NCBI RefSeq assembly: GCF_900314615.1 | Contig: NZ_OMWA01000011.1 | Location: 39,104-103,103 of the forward strand | Length of the DNA: 64,000 nt | Direction of reading: 5' to 3' | From: an uncultured Methanobrevibacter sp. | GTDB taxonomy: Archaea > Methanobacteriota > Methanobacteria > Methanobacteriales > Methanobacteriaceae | Shown here: positions 62,772-64,000 of the stretch, one piece after another | Numbering within the stretch: the first letter of the stretch is position 1 | How the letters are laid out: every line of letters starts with the position of its first letter | Position numbers and translations under genes: made by a program | The notes under the pieces: model-generated | Told to the model about the DNA's origin: nothing | The model's input: only the letters and a program-made list of their open reading frames with translations | The model's database searches: none

Positions 62772-63514
62772 TATATTTGCCTCTTTTGATATTTTAAAGC
62801 TTCAGTCAAATCAATTTTATCTTTATAAAGTGCAGAACCGATAACGATTCCTTCCACGCCACTTTCATTTAATTTTTTAATGTCATCTATTGTTGTAATT
62901 CCTCCGGAATAAACAACAGGTAAATCTACTGATTTTTTAAGTTCTACTACAGGGTCTGTGTAAAATCCGCCTAAAAGGCCTTCAACGTCAACATTTGTAA
63001 ACAGAATACTGCCCGCACCATGGTCCTTAAACTCAGCTGAAAGCTCAACAGGGCTTTTGTCAATCTTTTCCTGCCAGCCTTTGATAACGACCTTGTTGTC
63101 CTTGCTGTCAAGTGAAATCATTATCCTGTCTGAGCCATATTCCTCTGATAGTTTTGTAATAGTTTCCGGATGTTGAATTCCCATAGTTCCGATTATTAGC
63201 CTTTCAATGTCAAGGTCCAATAACTGGCGGGCATATTCAAGGCTTCTGATTCCGCCTCCGAGCTGAATCGGAACGGATACTTCGCTCAGTATCTTTTTGA
63301 TAATGTCGAAACTTGCAATTCCGTTTATTGTTCCGTCCAAATCGATGACATGGATATTTTTAGCTCCTAAATCTTCCCAGTGCTTGGCGACTTTTTCAGG
63401 ATTTTCTATTTCAACCATTTCACTTCCGGGTTCTCCCTGAACAAGCTGCACGCATTTTCCGTTCTTGATGTCTACTGCAGGCATTATTAACATTTCATCT
63501 TTTTTAAATGACAT
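62771..63514 (-). CDS. hisA: ProFAR isomerase of histidine biosynthesis
   Basis: A TIM-barrel isomerase of 247 residues acting on the fourth step of histidine synthesis. MPAVDIKNGKCVQLVQG holds the first catalytic Asp, VVYSGGITTIDDIKKL and GIVIGSALYKDKIDL the phosphate loops. The start is ATG 63514 or ATG 63493 (MLIMPAVD). No strong ribosome site discriminates. First gene of the five-gene operon reading leftward, with the promoter in the AT-rich region beyond 63515. Confidence 0.95.
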   Translation of the reverse strand: MSFKKDEMLIMPAVDIKNGKCVQLVQGEPGSEMVEIENPEKVAKHWEDLGAKNIHVIDLDGTINGIASFDIIKKILSEVSVPIQLGGGIRSLEYARQLLDLDIERLIIGTMGIQHPETITKLSEEYGSDRIMISLDSKDNKVVIKGWQEKIDKSPVELSAEFKDHGAGSILFTNVDVEGLLGGFYTDPVVELKKSVDLPVVYSGGITTIDDIKKLNESGVEGIVIGSALYKDKIDLTEALKYQKRQI

Positions 63515-64000
63515 TTACATTGTTCCTGTAATATTTTATTATAATATAATTTTTTGTTTTGAAATGTTTTATATGTATTGTTTTTGTTCACCTTTTAAAT
63601 AGAATTGAACTCAAAAATAATTTTATCTTTAAAATGCAAGAATACCACAACTTCTGCAAGTTGTGGATGAATTGCACTATTGGGTGTATTGTCTTTTTTA
63701 ATTAATTTTATTGTGTTTTATTTTATTTGCGTTTTTTTGAGGCTATTTTATGTCATGAATTTTTTATTCAGTATACTTTTTTTGTTATTGGATTATTAAA
63801 TAATTGCTTTGATTATGTAAAATTGTTTTGGTTTTGGAAAATTGCTCTGAGTTCGTTATTCGATTACTTTTCAAATGCTCTCTCTTATTTTTTATATATG
63901 TGTAATTATAAATGAGATATTATTCAATTAAATGTGATTTTAATTGTTGTTTTAAAAAAGAGTAGATGTTTTTTTCATTTTTTTTTAGATATGAATGAAA
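63515..64000. other. AT-rich intergenic end with hairpin
   Basis: No convincing gene is present. CCACAACTT-CTGC-AAGTTGTGG (63645-63666) is a perfect 9-bp-stem hairpin, 131 bp before hisA. T-rich DNA follows on both sides. It may be a terminator of an upstream leftward gene or leader structure of hisA. A 62-codon frame at 63727-63915 looks accidental (phenylalanine-rich translation of T-rich DNA, no ribosome site). Confidence 0.4.

Noticed and set aside
63727..63915. 62-codon frame at the window end
   Set aside because: Composition is that of translated T-rich DNA, the start is weak, there is no ribosome site, and no domain is visible.

Overview
The window comes from a methanogenic archaeon of the order Methanobacteriales, most probably a Methanobrevibacter-like species. 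Supporting this are a corrinoid-binding MtrA, the F430-forming Mur-ligase homologue CfbE, a CofE-family protein, archaeal RibL, pyruvoyl-dependent arginine decarboxylase, hypusine-bearing aIF5A, archaeal NOG1 GTPase and a fused NADP phosphatase/NAD kinase. The DNA is AT-rich, has GGTG/GGAGG-type ribosome sites and archaeal TATA boxes, and gaps are short. I saw no rRNA, tRNA or CRISPR array.

Region 1 (1-6.3 kb) is accessory DNA. It holds the tail of a gene, a 17-bp inverted repeat pair, a run of very small membrane-peptide genes, an AbrB-like gene translationally coupled to a 10-codon leader, a Fic gene bounded by two nearly identical 141-bp direct repeats, an exported M14-like metallohydrolase, and an Rpn-family nuclease gene. 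Two extra tandem copies of the Rpn C-terminal segment follow that gene, each with its own ribosome site and start codon.

Region 2 (6.3-17.3 kb) holds a bacterial-type metK, an AGCS amino-acid symporter, a CofE-like ligase, and a cluster resembling bacterial teichoic-acid loci: a LicC-LicA fusion, a TarI/IspD-type cytidylyltransferase and a GT2-CDP-glycerol glycerophosphotransferase fusion. A nitroreductase, a small unknown protein and a soluble MtrA follow.

Region 3 (17.6-32.3 kb) has an unknown protein behind a leader rich in inverted repeats, a half-size HsdS paired with an HsdM-like protein that lacks its catalytic motifs, a HIRAN/ARPP-1 pair, a CPA2 antiporter, and the hemC-oxidoreductase-gfcR and NADP phosphatase/NAD kinase-cfbE transcription units. 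It ends with a polyamine/translation group: pdaD, a flavoprotein, aIF5A and agmatinase.

Region 4 (32.5-38.8 kb) is the most unusual. A small wHTH regulator and a 20-bp perfect palindrome face a tightly packed eight-gene operon. Four of its products carry twelve zinc ribbons between them. Other members are coiled-coil or membrane proteins and an acidic protein made of 17 calcium-binding-type repeats with an exact 13-residue period. I do not recognise this as a described system.

Region 5 (38.8-64 kb) returns to core and surface functions. It has a decayed MATE transporter, ornithine cyclodeaminase-type protein and adenine deaminase, a SIS-domain sugar isomerase, Hsp20, an MNT/HEPN pair with a frameshifted HEPN N-terminus, an OYE-family reductase, a C69 peptidase with an in-frame stop, UDP-sugar dehydrogenase, NOG1, DUF2142, GtrA and a polyprenyl-phosphate glycosyltransferase, AMMECR1-TldD, an Fe-S GMC-type oxidoreductase, and a five-gene biosynthetic operon hisA-ribL-argC-flavodoxin-pyrI.
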